64,000 bases of DNA from the NCBI RefSeq assembly GCF_001922345.1, contig NZ_CP018812.1, positions 2,108,001 to 2,172,000 on the forward strand. Direction: 5' to 3'. Below the pieces are notes generated by a model. That model had not been told where the DNA came from and searched no databases. It saw only the letters and a program-made list of their open reading frames with translations. This DNA comes from Paraburkholderia sp. SOS3 (GTDB lineage Bacteria; Pseudomonadota; Gammaproteobacteria; Burkholderiales; Burkholderiaceae). Positions 9,079 through 18,121 of the stretch are shown one piece after another (positions within the stretch are counted from its first letter, which is position 1; each line of letters begins with the position of its first letter). Made by a program: the position numbers and the translations under genes.

Positions 9079-10106
9079 GCACGAGCAGCCGCGTGGGTTC
9101 TGTCGACGCGTCGGCGCCGGCGCCAGCGCCGGACATATCGGTCGTCGTGCCGACGTACCGGCGCCCCGCGATGCTCGAGACCTGCCTCGATGCCGTCGCC
9201 GCGCAACAGCTCGATTGCACGCGCTATGAAATCGTCGTCTGCGACGACGGACCCGAAGACGTCGCCACCCGCGCGTTCGTCGACCGCTTCGCGGCACGCC
9301 AGGCCGCACGCGGCCTCGCGGTTCGCTATGTGCCGGTCACCGCCACGCAAGGTCCCGCGGCTGCGCGCAATGCGGGCTGGCGCGCGGCGCGCGCGCCGCT
9401 CGTTGCCTTCACCGACGACGACACGATCCCTGACCCGCGATGGCTCGCGGCGGGCCTCGCGGCGACAGCGCGCGCGAACGCCGACGCCGTTTCGGGTCGC
9501 ATCGTGATGCCGTTGCCCGATCACCCGAGCGACTACGAACTCGACGCGAGCGGCCTCTCGTGCGCCGAATTCGCCACCGCGAACGTCTTTGTGCGCCGCG
9601 CGGCGCTCGAAGCGACGGGCGGCTTCGACGAGCGCTTCACCGCCGCATGGCGCGAGGATTCCGACCTGCAATTCATGCTGCTGAACGCCGGTTGCCGGAT
9701 CGTGCGCGCCGACGACGCGATCGTCGTTCATCCGGTACGACCCGCGCGTTGGGGCGTGAGCCTGCATCAGCAAAAAAAGAGCTTTTTCGAAGCGCTGCTG
9801 TTCCGCAAGCATCCGGCGATGTACCGGCAACGCATCGACGCCCGCCCGCCGCTGCGCTACTACGCGATCGTCTGCAGCGCGGTGTGTGGGCTACTGGCCG
9901 GGCTGGCAGGCTTCGGTGCGCTCGCGTGGTGCGCGCTGCTCATATGGGCGTGTCTCACCGCCGGCTTCTGCATGCAACGCCTGCGCCACACGCGGCGCGA
10001 CTGGCCGCATCTGGCCGAAATGGTGTGGACGTCGCTGCTGATTCCGTTTCTATCGGTGTACTGGCGTCTGTACGGCGCGTTTCGTTTCAAGGTGATGTTC
10101 CTATGA
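9075..10106 (+). CDS. Glycosyltransferase family 2 with C-terminal membrane anchor
   Basis: The 343-residue protein has a GT-A domain beginning ISVVVPTYRRPAML. FTDDDTIPDP provides the metal-binding DxD-like motif, and FDERFTAAWREDSDLQF provides the ED catalytic region. After the catalytic domain come one or two hydrophobic segments (about 265-310: YYAIVCSAVCGLLAGLAGF and LAWCALLIWACLTAGF), anchoring it to the inner membrane. Its start overlaps the carbamoyltransferase stop and its stop overlaps the following GT9 start. Three consecutive genes are therefore likely translated in concert. Donor and acceptor are unknown. Confidence 0.88.
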   Translation: MSTSSRVGSVDASAPAPAPDISVVVPTYRRPAMLETCLDAVAAQQLDCTRYEIVVCDDGPEDVATRAFVDRFAARQAARGLAVRYVPVTATQGPAAARNAGWRAARAPLVAFTDDDTIPDPRWLAAGLAATARANADAVSGRIVMPLPDHPSDYELDASGLSCAEFATANVFVRRAALEATGGFDERFTAAWREDSDLQFMLLNAGCRIVRADDAIVVHPVRPARWGVSLHQQKKSFFEALLFRKHPAMYRQRIDARPPLRYYAIVCSAVCGLLAGLAGFGALAWCALLIWACLTAGFCMQRLRHTRRDWPHLAEMVWTSLLIPFLSVYWRLYGAFRFKVMFL

Positions 10107-11272
10107 GCACATCGATCGAATCATTGGAGTGTGTCACAGCGCGTCCCGCGGGGCCTGCGCGGATTGTGATTTTCCGTGCGCTTCAACTGGGCGACATGCT
10201 GTGCAGCGTGCCCGCGTTGCGCGCGCTGCGCCGCGCGGTGCCGCATGCGCATATCGCCCTGATCGGCCTGCCGTGGGCGAAAAGCTTCGTCGAACGCTAT
10301 CGCGGTCTGGTCGACGAACTGATCGTGTTTCCGGGCGCACGAGGCTTTCCGGAACAGCAAGAAGACGACGCCGCCCTGCCCGGCTTCATCGCCGCGATGC
10401 GCGCGCGCCGCTTCGATCTGGCGATCCAGATGCACGGCAGCGGCGGCATCGCGAACGACATCGTCGGCCAGTTCGGCGCGCGCGCGTATGCAGGCTTCGT
10501 CCAGCCCGGCGAAGCGCGCGACGGTTGCTTCATTGCGTGGCCCGAGTCCTTGCCCGAACCGCACCGTTACCTCGCGCTGACCGATGCACTCGGCGCACCC
10601 GCCGATGGCGATGCACTCGCGTTCGAACTGACACCGCAAGACCTCGCCGAACACGCGGCTCTCGTCGCCTTGCACCGCATAGCGTGCGAACGCCTCGTGC
10701 TCGTCCATCCGGGCGCGCAATTGCCGTCGCGGCGCTGGCCTGTCGAACGGTTTGCCGAAGTCGCCAACGCACTCGCCTCGGACGGCTGGCGCGTCGCGAT
10801 CACGGGCACCGCATCGGAAATCGAACTGTCGGCCCGTCTGCTCGGCACGATGGTTGCACCGGCGCTGCATCTCGTGGGCGCGACCTCGCTCGGCGCACTC
10901 GCCGCGCTCGTGCGCGACGCGCGGCTCGTCGTCTGTAACGACACCGGCATTTCGCACATTGCGGCCGCGATGCAAACGCCAAGCGTCGTCATCGCATCGG
11001 GCAGCGACACGCGCCGCTGGGCCCCGCTCGACCGGCAACGGCATCGTGTGCTTGCCGACTATCCGGCGTGCCGGCCGTGCGCGTTCCGCGAGTGCCCATA
11101 TGGACACGAGTGTGCGTTGAACGTGAGCGTCGAAAGCGTGATCGAGGCCGCGCACGCGCAGCTTGCACTCGATTCCGCAACGGTCCACGCGGCTGCCGGC
11201 CGCGCGGCGAGGCCGCGCATCGCCGATGCGGCTTACTCTATCGCACGCTGGGAGGCGTCCCATGTCCGCTAA
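10103..11272 (+). CDS. Glycosyltransferase family 9, second heptosyltransferase-like copy
   Basis: The 389-residue GT9 protein has FRALQLGDMLCSVPALRAL near residues 24-42, VHPGAQLPSRRWP in the donor domain and CNDTGISHIAAAMQTP near 280. It also shares the Cys-rich C-terminal CRPCAFRECPYGHECAL with the GT9 at 6074. Each of the two GT9 genes sits directly behind a different partner (GmhB-like, then GT2), so they may add successive heptose residues. The first codons overlap the upstream GT2 stop. The last 11 bp overlap the next GT gene. Heptose as the donor is inferred from family and neighbours. Confidence 0.86.
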   Translation: MSTSIESLECVTARPAGPARIVIFRALQLGDMLCSVPALRALRRAVPHAHIALIGLPWAKSFVERYRGLVDELIVFPGARGFPEQQEDDAALPGFIAAMRARRFDLAIQMHGSGGIANDIVGQFGARAYAGFVQPGEARDGCFIAWPESLPEPHRYLALTDALGAPADGDALAFELTPQDLAEHAALVALHRIACERLVLVHPGAQLPSRRWPVERFAEVANALASDGWRVAITGTASEIELSARLLGTMVAPALHLVGATSLGALAALVRDARLVVCNDTGISHIAAAMQTPSVVIASGSDTRRWAPLDRQRHRVLADYPACRPCAFRECPYGHECALNVSVESVIEAAHAQLALDSATVHAAAGRAARPRIADAAYSIARWEASHVR

Positions 11273-12215
11273 TCGACGCCTGCGCATTCTCACCTGGCAT
11301 GTGCACGGCAACTACCTGTATTACCTGACGCAGGTTCCGCACGACTTTTATCTCGTCACGAAGCCTGGCCACCCGCCCGGGTACGCGGGCCGCAACGGCT
11401 CGTTGCCGTGGGGCGACAACGTGCATGAAGTGCCGATCGACGCAGTCGCGTCGCAGCATTTCGACGTCGTGCTCTATCAGCATCGCGTGCATTGGGAACA
11501 CGATCGCGAGCATGTGCTGTCGGCGCAGCAGCGGCGCCTGCCGCGCATCTATATCGAGCACGACCCGCCGCTCGACAATCCGTACGCGCAGAAACATTGG
11601 GTCGACGACCCGCAGACGCTCGTCGTGCACGTCACGCATTTCAACGAGCTCGCGTGGGACTGCGGCGCGACGCCGACGTGCGTGATCGAACACGGCGTCG
11701 TGGTGCCGAAAAACGTGCAGTACAGCGGCGAACTCGAGCGCGGCATCGTCGTCGTCAACCACCTCGCGCAGCGCGGCCGACGCCTCGGCGCGGACCTGTT
11801 CGATACGATGCGCGAGCGCGTGCCGCTCGACCTCGTCGGCATGGATGCGGCGAAAAGCGGCGGCATCGGCGAAATACCGAACCTCGAACTGGCTGCGTTT
11901 ACCGCGCGCTACCGCTTCTTTTTCAATCCGATCCGCTGGACGAGCCTTGGCCTCGCCATCGTCGAAGCAATGACGATCGGCATGCCGATCGTCGGCTTCG
12001 CGACGACCGAACTCGCCACCGTCATTCGCAACGGCGAAAACGGCTACGTGCATACGAACCGCGAGTTGCTCGTCGAGGCGATGCACAGCCTGCTCGGCGA
12101 TCCGGCGCACGCGCGTTCGCTCGGTCATGCGGCGCGGCGCACCGCACGCGAACGTTTTCATATCGACCGTTTCGTGCGCGACTGGCTCGCGGCGCTATCG
12201 CGCGTGAGCGGTTGA
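11262..12215 (+). CDS. Glycosyltransferase, GT4/GT1-like GT-B fold
   Basis: The 317-residue protein begins [21 protein letters not shown]. Its C-terminal half contains [19 protein letters not shown], a recognisable E-x7-E type nucleotide-sugar site of GT4-like enzymes, then a nucleotide-contact region [10 protein letters not shown]. The N-terminal half is shorter than in typical GT4 proteins of 370-400 residues. A GGGAGG-like ribosome site lies inside the end of the preceding GT9 gene, and the genes overlap by 11 bp. It probably completes assembly of the same oligosaccharide. Substrates are unknown. Confidence 0.8.
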   Translation: MSANRRLRILTWHVHGNYLYYLTQVPHDFYLVTKPGHPPGYAGRNGSLPWGDNVHEVPIDAVASQHFDVVLYQHRVHWEHDREHVLSAQQRRLPRIYIEHDPPLDNPYAQKHWVDDPQTLVVHVTHFNELAWDCGATPTCVIEHGVVVPKNVQYSGELERGIVVVNHLAQRGRRLGADLFDTMRERVPLDLVGMDAAKSGGIGEIPNLELAAFTARYRFFFNPIRWTSLGLAIVEAMTIGMPIVGFATTELATVIRNGENGYVHTNRELLVEAMHSLLGDPAHARSLGHAARRTARERFHIDRFVRDWLAALSRVSG

Positions 12216-12240
12216 GCACGATGATCAAGGGAGCAGCATC

Positions 12241-13224
12241 ATGAGAGAACTGACACGCAAACGGATTCTCGTCACGGGCGGCGCCGGCTTTCTCGGCTCG
12301 CATCTATGCGAACGCCTCGTGACGCAGGGCCACGACGTGCTGTGCGTGGACAACTTCTATACGGGAACCCGGGACAACGTCGCACACCTGCTCGACTGCG
12401 CGAACTTCGAGATGATGCGCCATGACGTGACGTTCCCGCTCTATGTCGAAGTGGACGAGATCTATAACCTCGCATGCCCCGCCTCTCCGGTCCACTATCA
12501 GCACGACCCCGTGCAGACGACCAAAACGAGCGTGCACGGCGCGATCAATATGCTGGGGCTCGCCAAGCGCGTGAAGGCGAAAATCTTCCAGGCGTCGACG
12601 AGCGAAGTGTACGGCGACGCGCGCGTGCACCCGCAAACGGAGAACTATTGGGGCAACGTGAATCCGATCGGCCCGCGCTCGTGCTACGACGAAGGCAAGC
12701 GCTGTGCGGAGACGCTCTTCATGGATTACCGGCGGCAGCACGGTCTCGACATTCGCATCGCGCGAATCTTCAATACGTATGGGCCGCGCATGCATCCGGC
12801 CGACGGCCGCGTCGTATCGAACTTCATGGTGCAGGCGCTCGGCGGCAAACCGCTGACCGTTTACGGAGACGGCTCGCAAACGCGCTCGTTCTGCTACGTG
12901 GACGACATGATCGATGCATTCGTGCGTCTGATGAACCTGCGCTCCGATCCCGGCTGCCCCGTCAATCTCGGTAACCCATACGAAGTGTCGATGCTCGAGA
13001 TCGCGCAGCGCACCAAAGCGATCACCGGATCGACCTCGCGAATCGAGTTCCTGCCGCTGCCCGTGGACGACCCGTGTCGACGCCAGCCCGATATTTCGCT
13101 CGCTACGCGCCTTTTCGGCTGGACGCCGCACACGCCGCTCGAGCAGGGCCTGGGCAAAACGGCCGCTTATTTCGCATCGGTCATCGGCAGCGCGCGCACA
13201 GCCACAGCCGAGACGCCCATGTAG
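12241..13224 (+). CDS. NAD-dependent epimerase/dehydratase, UDP-glucuronate decarboxylase-like
   Basis: The 327-residue extended SDR has the NAD-binding GGAGFLGS (13-20), STSEVYG (119-125) and the catalytic pair Y149-x3-K153 in [21 protein letters not shown] (75-87) and [11 protein letters not shown] are characteristic of UDP-glucuronate decarboxylases (UXS), which convert UDP-glucuronate to UDP-xylose. TDP-glucose dehydratases are close relatives and cannot be fully excluded. It ends the glycan operon, 25 bp after the last glycosyltransferase, so a pentose may be one component of the product. It is convergent with the TPM gene, with 6 bp between the stops. Confidence 0.85.
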   Translation: MRELTRKRILVTGGAGFLGSHLCERLVTQGHDVLCVDNFYTGTRDNVAHLLDCANFEMMRHDVTFPLYVEVDEIYNLACPASPVHYQHDPVQTTKTSVHGAINMLGLAKRVKAKIFQASTSEVYGDARVHPQTENYWGNVNPIGPRSCYDEGKRCAETLFMDYRRQHGLDIRIARIFNTYGPRMHPADGRVVSNFMVQALGGKPLTVYGDGSQTRSFCYVDDMIDAFVRLMNLRSDPGCPVNLGNPYEVSMLEIAQRTKAITGSTSRIEFLPLPVDDPCRRQPDISLATRLFGWTPHTPLEQGLGKTAAYFASVIGSARTATAETPM

Positions 13225-13230
13225 TACGAG

Positions 13231-13728
13231 TTACATCACGACGGGAAAACTTGGCAGATCTTCTCGCGGCGGCGTGCGCGTCGGAAAATGCGTATTGAGA
13301 AGTGCCGAGACCTGTTCGATGCCTCGCAATGCTCCCCGTTCATACTGTGCGCGCCGGAAATCGGCTTCCATCATTCGACAGATTGCTTCCCACTCCTCGC
13401 CGGACACGCGCGCATCGATTCCGCGGTCCGCGACGATTTCCACATCGCGGTCAGCCAGCATCAAATAGATAAGGATTCCGTTGTTATGTTCGGTGTCCCA
13501 AACCCTGAGCTGCGAGAAAACGTCTATCGACCGCTCGCGAGCGGTCAATCCATCGAAGAGATCGGCACTGTCCAACGCACCTTCGACGACGAAGCGGACC
13601 TGACCCGCATGGGTCCGGTGGCTTTCCCGGATCGCGCTTTCGATAGCGGACAGCACGCGCGCCGAGAACGCTCTTCTGACCCGCCAGCGCGTCATCAACA
13701 GATGTCGAAAGATACGCTTGAGATCCAC
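13231..13728 (-). CDS. TPM-domain protein (YgcG/Psb32-like, cytosolic form)
   Basis: The 165-residue protein starts at a GTG at 13728, directly after the stop of the upstream TPM gene, with AGGTGG as ribosome site inside that gene's last codons. The open frame continues upstream but only as antisense-like Arg-rich sequence. The body (VDLKRIFRHLL...SAIESAIRESHRTHAGQVRFVVE...DVFSQLRVWDTEHNNGILIYLMLADRDVEIVADRGI) matches the TPM fold, without signal peptide or Gly-rich tail. In the same operon LemA and a secreted TPM protein precede it. Its biochemical role is unsettled; family members have been linked to phosphatase-like or membrane-stress functions. Confidence 0.85.
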   Translation of the reverse strand: MDLKRIFRHLLMTRWRVRRAFSARVLSAIESAIRESHRTHAGQVRFVVEGALDSADLFDGLTARERSIDVFSQLRVWDTEHNNGILIYLMLADRDVEIVADRGIDARVSGEEWEAICRMMEADFRRAQYERGALRGIEQVSALLNTHFPTRTPPREDLPSFPVVM

Positions 13729-13730
13729 GG

Positions 13731-14588
13731 TTACCACCTGCCCGAGGCGCCGCCGCCGCCGAACCCGCCTCCACCGCCGCGAAAGATATCGCGATTCGAA
13801 CGGCCGCCGAGGCCCCCTGGACCGCCGCCGAGGTATCGGCCGCCGGCGAACGCGCCGATGCCGCTGCCTGCCAGCGTAAACACCAGCGCTATCGCGCCCG
13901 CAATGACGGCAAGGACGAGCGCGCCGGAGAACAGCCATGCAATCGCACCGACCACGCCACCGGTCACTATCGCGCCAGGCAGGCGCCCGAACAGCGCGCG
14001 TAGCACCCCGCCCGCAACGATCGCTATCACGAGCAATGCCGGCAGCAGGCCCGTAACGCCATCGGCTCCGCCGGGTCGGCGAGACGGCGGCGGCAGCGCT
14101 TCGCCGCTTATGACGCTCATCATGCTATCGAGCCCGGCCTTTACGCCGCCATAGAAGTCGCCTTGCTTGAACCGGGGCACGATCGTCTCCTCGATGATGC
14201 GGTTGCTGGTCGCGTCATTGAGCGCCCCTTCGAGGCCATATCCGACTTCGATTCGAAGGGTACGGTCATTTTTCGCCACGATCAGCATGGCGCCGTCGTC
14301 GACTTTTTTACGCCCGAGCTTCCATTGCTCGACCACGCGTATCGAATACTGCTCGATCGTTTCCGGTTGCGTGGTAGGCACGATCAACACCGCGATCTGG
14401 GCGCCCTTGCGTGACTCGAAGTCTTTCAGGGTGGCGTCGATCGACGACCGCTGTTCGGGCGAAAGCGTGCCCGTCTCATCGACGACCCGCGCCGTCAGGG
14501 GCGGTATCGATGCGTCGGCGTAGGCGTCAATGGCAATAAACGCCAGGACCAGACAAACGAGCGCGAACAGTATGCGAAAAACCTTCAA
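13731..14588 (-). CDS. TPM-domain membrane protein, YgcG family, TTG start
   Basis: This 285-residue protein starts with TTG at 14588, supported by a GGAGGG ribosome site five bases upstream and a TTGA overlap with the LemA stop. A signal peptide (KVFRILFALVCLVLAFIAI, cut after about residue 26) leads to a periplasmic TPM domain (about 30-165; LRIEVGYGLEGALND). Two or three hydrophobic helices (about 180-240) and a Gly-rich tail (GGGGGFGGGGASGRW) follow. The gene is translationally coupled to lemA, and the downstream TPM gene starts within 3 bp of its stop. Such LemA-TPM pairs are common in proteobacteria; their function is poorly defined. Confidence 0.9.
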   Translation of the reverse strand: MKVFRILFALVCLVLAFIAIDAYADASIPPLTARVVDETGTLSPEQRSSIDATLKDFESRKGAQIAVLIVPTTQPETIEQYSIRVVEQWKLGRKKVDDGAMLIVAKNDRTLRIEVGYGLEGALNDATSNRIIEETIVPRFKQGDFYGGVKAGLDSMMSVISGEALPPPSRRPGGADGVTGLLPALLVIAIVAGGVLRALFGRLPGAIVTGGVVGAIAWLFSGALVLAVIAGAIALVFTLAGSGIGAFAGGRYLGGGPGGLGGRSNRDIFRGGGGGFGGGGASGRW

Positions 14589-15241
14589 TTATTCCCTCCA
14601 ACCGAGGAGGCTGGCGTCCCGCCAAAATCGACGCGCGGCGGTCTTGCGATCTCCGTTTCGTTGGCAACCGAAAAATTCGGCTTCTCCGTGTAGCCGAACA
14701 TCTTTGCTGTCAGGTTATTCGGAAATGACCGTACCGTTGAGTTGTATTGCTGGACGGCCTGGATGTAACGCGTGCGGGCCACCGTAATCCGGTTTTCTGT
14801 GCCTTCGAGCTGCGCCTGCAAATCCCTGAAATTCGCATCCGATTTCAGTTGCGGGTAGTTCTCCGACACGATCAGCAGACGGGAGAGAGACGAGGTGAGC
14901 TGGCCTTGCGCAGCCTCGAATCGCGAGAATGCCTGCGGATCGGACGGCGTGTCCGGGCTCACACGAAGGGAGCCGACCTGCGCTCTGGCCTCGGTCACAC
15001 GAGTCAGGACTTCTTTCTCTTGATTGGCATAACCCTTGACCGTATTCACGAGATTGGGCACGAGGTCCGCACGGCGCTGATATTGGTTAAGCACTTCAGA
15101 CCAACTTGCCTTGACCTGTTCGTCCTCGCGCTGGATCGTGTTGTAGCCGCACCCGGCGACGGCCAGCGCAGCGATCAGCATGGCAAACCTTCCCGCTGCT
15201 CGCATGGGGGCTTCGACAGCGATGATCGACAAGCCGCGCAT
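14585..15241 (-). CDS. LemA family lipoprotein
   Basis: The 218-residue protein starts at the ATG at 15241, which has a perfect AAGGAG ribosome site seven bases upstream; a longer open frame to 15325 lacks one. The N-terminus ends in a lipobox (AALAVAGC), so the mature protein is probably lipid-anchored in the periplasm. The rest is helical (QREDEQVKASWSEVLNQYQ, LVPNLVNTVKGYANQEKEVL, ENYPQLKSDANFRDLQAQL), which is the classic LemA four-helix pattern. It heads a LemA-TPM-TPM operon with overlapping stops and starts. Confidence 0.92.
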   Translation of the reverse strand: MRGLSIIAVEAPMRAAGRFAMLIAALAVAGCGYNTIQREDEQVKASWSEVLNQYQRRADLVPNLVNTVKGYANQEKEVLTRVTEARAQVGSLRVSPDTPSDPQAFSRFEAAQGQLTSSLSRLLIVSENYPQLKSDANFRDLQAQLEGTENRITVARTRYIQAVQQYNSTVRSFPNNLTAKMFGYTEKPNFSVANETEIARPPRVDFGGTPASSVGGNN

Positions 15242-15390
15242 CGGTTTGCTCCTTCGCATGGGCTGCATCGAGGCAATGGGCGGTGCAAGTTGCCAATATG
15301 AACGGGCAGCGTCCAGTAATGGCATTGACCAGATAATGTAATCAAGGTTCTATCCAACGCCACCTGGCGGACTCCGGCATGTCCGCGCAA

Positions 15391-16188
15391 TCAGGCCGGT
15401 CGATCGAGCAGGAAGGCGATCACCTCGCGCCACCACGATTCGTCGACGTAGCCGATCCAGTCGTTGTGCCCGGCGTCTTTCACGACAATCAGCCGCTTCG
15501 GGCCGGACAGCGCCTCGTAGAGCGCTTCGCCGAAGCGCACGGGGACGATGCTGTCGCGCTGCGCAGTGACGACGACAACGGGACGGTCGAACGAACCCAG
15601 TTGCCTCGCGCTGTCGTATCGGTCGCGCAGCAGCCACTTCACAGGCAGCCATGGATAGTGATATGCGGCGACGTGCTCGAGGCAATCCCATGGCGTGACG
15701 AGAAGCAGACCCGCGATCCTCTCACGCTCGCGGGATGCAACCGAAGCCGCGACGGCGGCCCCGAGCGACTCGCCGACAATCAGCAGCGGCGCACCGTACA
15801 GATCATGCGCAAGCGCGATCGTCTGTTCGGCATCGGCAGCGAGGCGTCGTTCGCCGGGGTCGCCGTCGCGTGGCCCGTAGCCCGGGTATTCGGCAAGAAT
15901 CACGCGCAGCCCCAGCCGCGTGAGCGCCGCGGCGTACTGCGCACGGTGGCCTGCGTGTCCCGCGTTACCGTGAAAGACGATGGCCGTGCCGCGCGCCGCG
16001 CCTCGCGGCTCGGCCACGAGCCCGCGGAACGCCGCGGGTGTCGGCCACGCCCGAAATTCCCCCGAAACGACATCGGGAACGGCAGCTTTCTCGGGAAAGT
16101 ACAGCAGACGATCCTGCAGCATGGCGCCCCCTGCAAGCGGGGCGAGACACGCGACGATAACGAGCAGTATCCACCCGGAGAATTTCAT
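15391..16188 (-). CDS. Alpha/beta hydrolase (YfhR/ABHD13-like serine hydrolase)
   Basis: The 265-residue protein has a hydrophobic N-terminal segment (GWILLVIVACLAPLAGG), likely a signal anchor. Next come the oxyanion-hole motif FHGNAG (72-77) and the nucleophile elbow GESLG with S141. An acid in TAQRDSIVP near 210 and a histidine in KDAGHNDW near 240 complete a serine hydrolase triad. This arrangement matches membrane-tethered hydrolases of the BEM46/ABHD13 type. Substrate is unknown. It stands alone on the minus strand between lemA and a small secreted protein gene. Confidence 0.85.
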   Translation of the reverse strand: MKFSGWILLVIVACLAPLAGGAMLQDRLLYFPEKAAVPDVVSGEFRAWPTPAAFRGLVAEPRGAARGTAIVFHGNAGHAGHRAQYAAALTRLGLRVILAEYPGYGPRDGDPGERRLAADAEQTIALAHDLYGAPLLIVGESLGAAVAASVASRERERIAGLLLVTPWDCLEHVAAYHYPWLPVKWLLRDRYDSARQLGSFDRPVVVVTAQRDSIVPVRFGEALYEALSGPKRLIVVKDAGHNDWIGYVDESWWREVIAFLLDRPA

Positions 16189-16319
16189 TGCTGCGAACCC
16201 AGGCCATCGAGCCTCTGGCCCGCCCGGCCGGCATACGATCGACGACGCCGCGCATCGGATTCGTTGTGTCGCGCGACAGGTTTTTTGCGAAGCCGCGGCG
16301 CCATTTCAATGGGCTCTTC

Positions 16320-16649
16320 TCAACGGCGATACCTGTAATGATGCCAGCCACGATAGCCGCCGTAGCCATACCCGTAGCCTCGCCAGTACGGTCGCCCCCA
16401 CCAGGGTCGATAGCCGTACGGGTAACCATAGTAATAACCGGGAGCGCGCCAGTAAACGGCAGGCGGCGAGCGGTACAGGACCGGCGGCGGCCCGTAAATC
16501 GCAGGCGGATACGGTCGATAGATAACCGGTGGCGGCCCGACATACACAGGACCACCGACGTAAACGCCGACGCTCCCATGCGCGAACGCGGCATCGCATA
16601 GACACGCCAGCGCGACTGCCGCGGCCAGCGAAATGAATGCGCGCTTCAT
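16320..16649 (-). CDS. Small secreted Tyr/Pro/Gly-rich protein
   Basis: The 109-residue product starts MKRAFISLAAAVALACLCDAAFA, a clear signal peptide ending at an AFA site, with a GGAAGG ribosome site. The mature part is low in complexity: VYVGPPPVIYRPYPPAIYGPP repeats pass into Tyr/Trp/Arg/Gly-rich sequence (GYYYGYPYGYRPWWGRPYW) ending HHYRYRR. Proteins of this style are frequent in Burkholderiaceae as predicted outer-surface or periplasmic proteins with no known function. A longer open frame upstream lacks a signal peptide and was not chosen. Confidence 0.75.
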   Translation of the reverse strand: MKRAFISLAAAVALACLCDAAFAHGSVGVYVGGPVYVGPPPVIYRPYPPAIYGPPPVLYRSPPAVYWRAPGYYYGYPYGYRPWWGRPYWRGYGYGYGGYRGWHHYRYRR

Positions 16650-16862
16650 GATGCCTTCCGTTGCCGTTGCAATACGGCGCGATATGCCATTTAAAGCATA
16701 GAGCTCGGATTCACGGACTGCCAGCATCGCGGCGGTTCGTTCGGGCACGCATCGTGTTACTCCCCGTCAAGGCCCGCGTGCGCCTCCAAACCGCACGACC
16801 GCGCCCGGGCCGAACGGAGTGTTCCGCTACCAGCCAGGCTGGATTTTCCTGAGGAATTCTGA

Positions 16863-17414
16863 ATGAAGCCGACAGATCAAACTAGCGGGCGTGCCCCCGG
16901 CATTGGCGAACGCACGCTGGAACAGGGTATTTTCGCAGGCCGCTGGATTCTCGCGCCGATCTATGCAGGTCTCACGCTCAGTCTGCTGATGCTGCTCGTA
17001 AAGTTCGGACAAGAGTTCTGGCATATGGCATCGAGCCTCATTTCAAGCGATTCCGACGATGTGATCCTCGGCGTTCTTTCGCTTATCGATCTTTCGCTCA
17101 TGGCGAATCTGTTGTTGATGATTATCTTCGGCGGTTACCAGAACTTCGTTTCGAAGCTCGATCTGGACGGGCATAAGGACACGCCCGACTGGATCGGCAA
17201 TGTCGGATTTAGCGACATCAAGCTGAAGCTGATGGCGTCCATCGTGGCGATTTCGGCAATCGAGGTGTTGCAGGGATTCCTGACAATCGAACAGGTCGGC
17301 ACGCGAACTGTCGCGTGGGGAATGGCGGTGCATATCACGTTTGTCGTTTCGGCATTGTTGCTCGCTGCCATGGATTGGCTCATCGCAAAGTCACGTCGAA
17401 GCCGGTCGGTGTGA
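16863..17414 (+). CDS. YqhA family inner-membrane protein (UPF0114)
   Basis: The 183-residue protein contains three to four hydrophobic segments: about 28-48 ILAPIYAGLTLSLLMLLVKF, 68-92 VLSLIDLSLMANLLLMIIFGG, 125-150 and 155-175. It carries the conserved UPF0114 sequence NLLLMIIFGGYQNFVSKLD and DTPDWIGNVGFSDIKLKL. E. coli YqhA is the reference member; the function is unknown. It stands alone and is convergent with the DUF1697 gene, with an 87-bp gap. Confidence 0.9.
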   Translation: MKPTDQTSGRAPGIGERTLEQGIFAGRWILAPIYAGLTLSLLMLLVKFGQEFWHMASSLISSDSDDVILGVLSLIDLSLMANLLLMIIFGGYQNFVSKLDLDGHKDTPDWIGNVGFSDIKLKLMASIVAISAIEVLQGFLTIEQVGTRTVAWGMAVHITFVVSALLLAAMDWLIAKSRRSRSV

Positions 17415-17501
17415 ACCGCGTCATACATCAGGTCATCGGTCCGGCCGAACGAACATTGCCGGACATCTTTGTTGTAGGCGCTAAGCAGTCGGGAATCAAA
17501 G

Positions 17502-18011
17502 CTATCCGGCCGCCCACTCCGCGAGTTTTTCCACTGTGTTCATATTGCGTGAGGTTCCCGTGATCGCAGCCGGAATCTTCAATCGGGAGTGCGCCATTCC
17601 GCTGCCGTAGTGCACGAAAATCTCGCGCAACCCGAGCGCGATCTCTTCGTCCTGCTGGCCCCGCACATCAGACAGCGCGTCCGCGGCCGGCGGCGCGTCG
17701 AGAAATATGGCAACCGTCCGGTTCGACGGAGCGGTTCTAAAGGGATTTCCGGCAAGAACCGCGGCCATTTCCGCGCCCGTTCGGACCACAACGCCGACCG
17801 GCTTGCCGGCATAAATCTCCAGACAATGTTCGAGCCGCGCCTTCACCGCAGTCTCGCCGAGCCTGCTTTCGAACACCACGTTGCCGCTCGCGATATAGGT
17901 GCGTACACCGGCAAAGCCAAGCGACTCGCACATGGCCCGCAGTTCGGACATCGGGAGTTTGCCGGTGCCGCCTACATTCACGGCGCGCAGGAGCGCCACG
18001 TATCGGGTCAT
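17502..18011 (-). CDS. DUF1697 domain protein
   Basis: The 169-residue protein shows the DUF1697 pattern throughout: MTRYVALLRAVNVGGTGKLPM at the N-terminus, LGFAGVRTYIASGNVVFES, and PGVVVRT-like strands followed by EIFVHYGSGMAHSRLK. The family is cytosolic with an alpha/beta fold and no established activity. It is a single gene lying between yqhA (convergent) and polB (same strand, 110 bp upstream of polB's stop). Confidence 0.9.
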   Translation of the reverse strand: MTRYVALLRAVNVGGTGKLPMSELRAMCESLGFAGVRTYIASGNVVFESRLGETAVKARLEHCLEIYAGKPVGVVVRTGAEMAAVLAGNPFRTAPSNRTVAIFLDAPPAADALSDVRGQQDEEIALGLREIFVHYGSGMAHSRLKIPAAITGTSRNMNTVEKLAEWAAG

Positions 18012-18121
18012 CAGTCCTCCTGTTGCGAGTTGATCTGCATGGCTTCATATTATGAAACCATCCGCGCCGTTTCGCGTGACCCCCTACGAGGCGTGTGCGG
18101 CAGCCAGCATCGATTCCCGAG

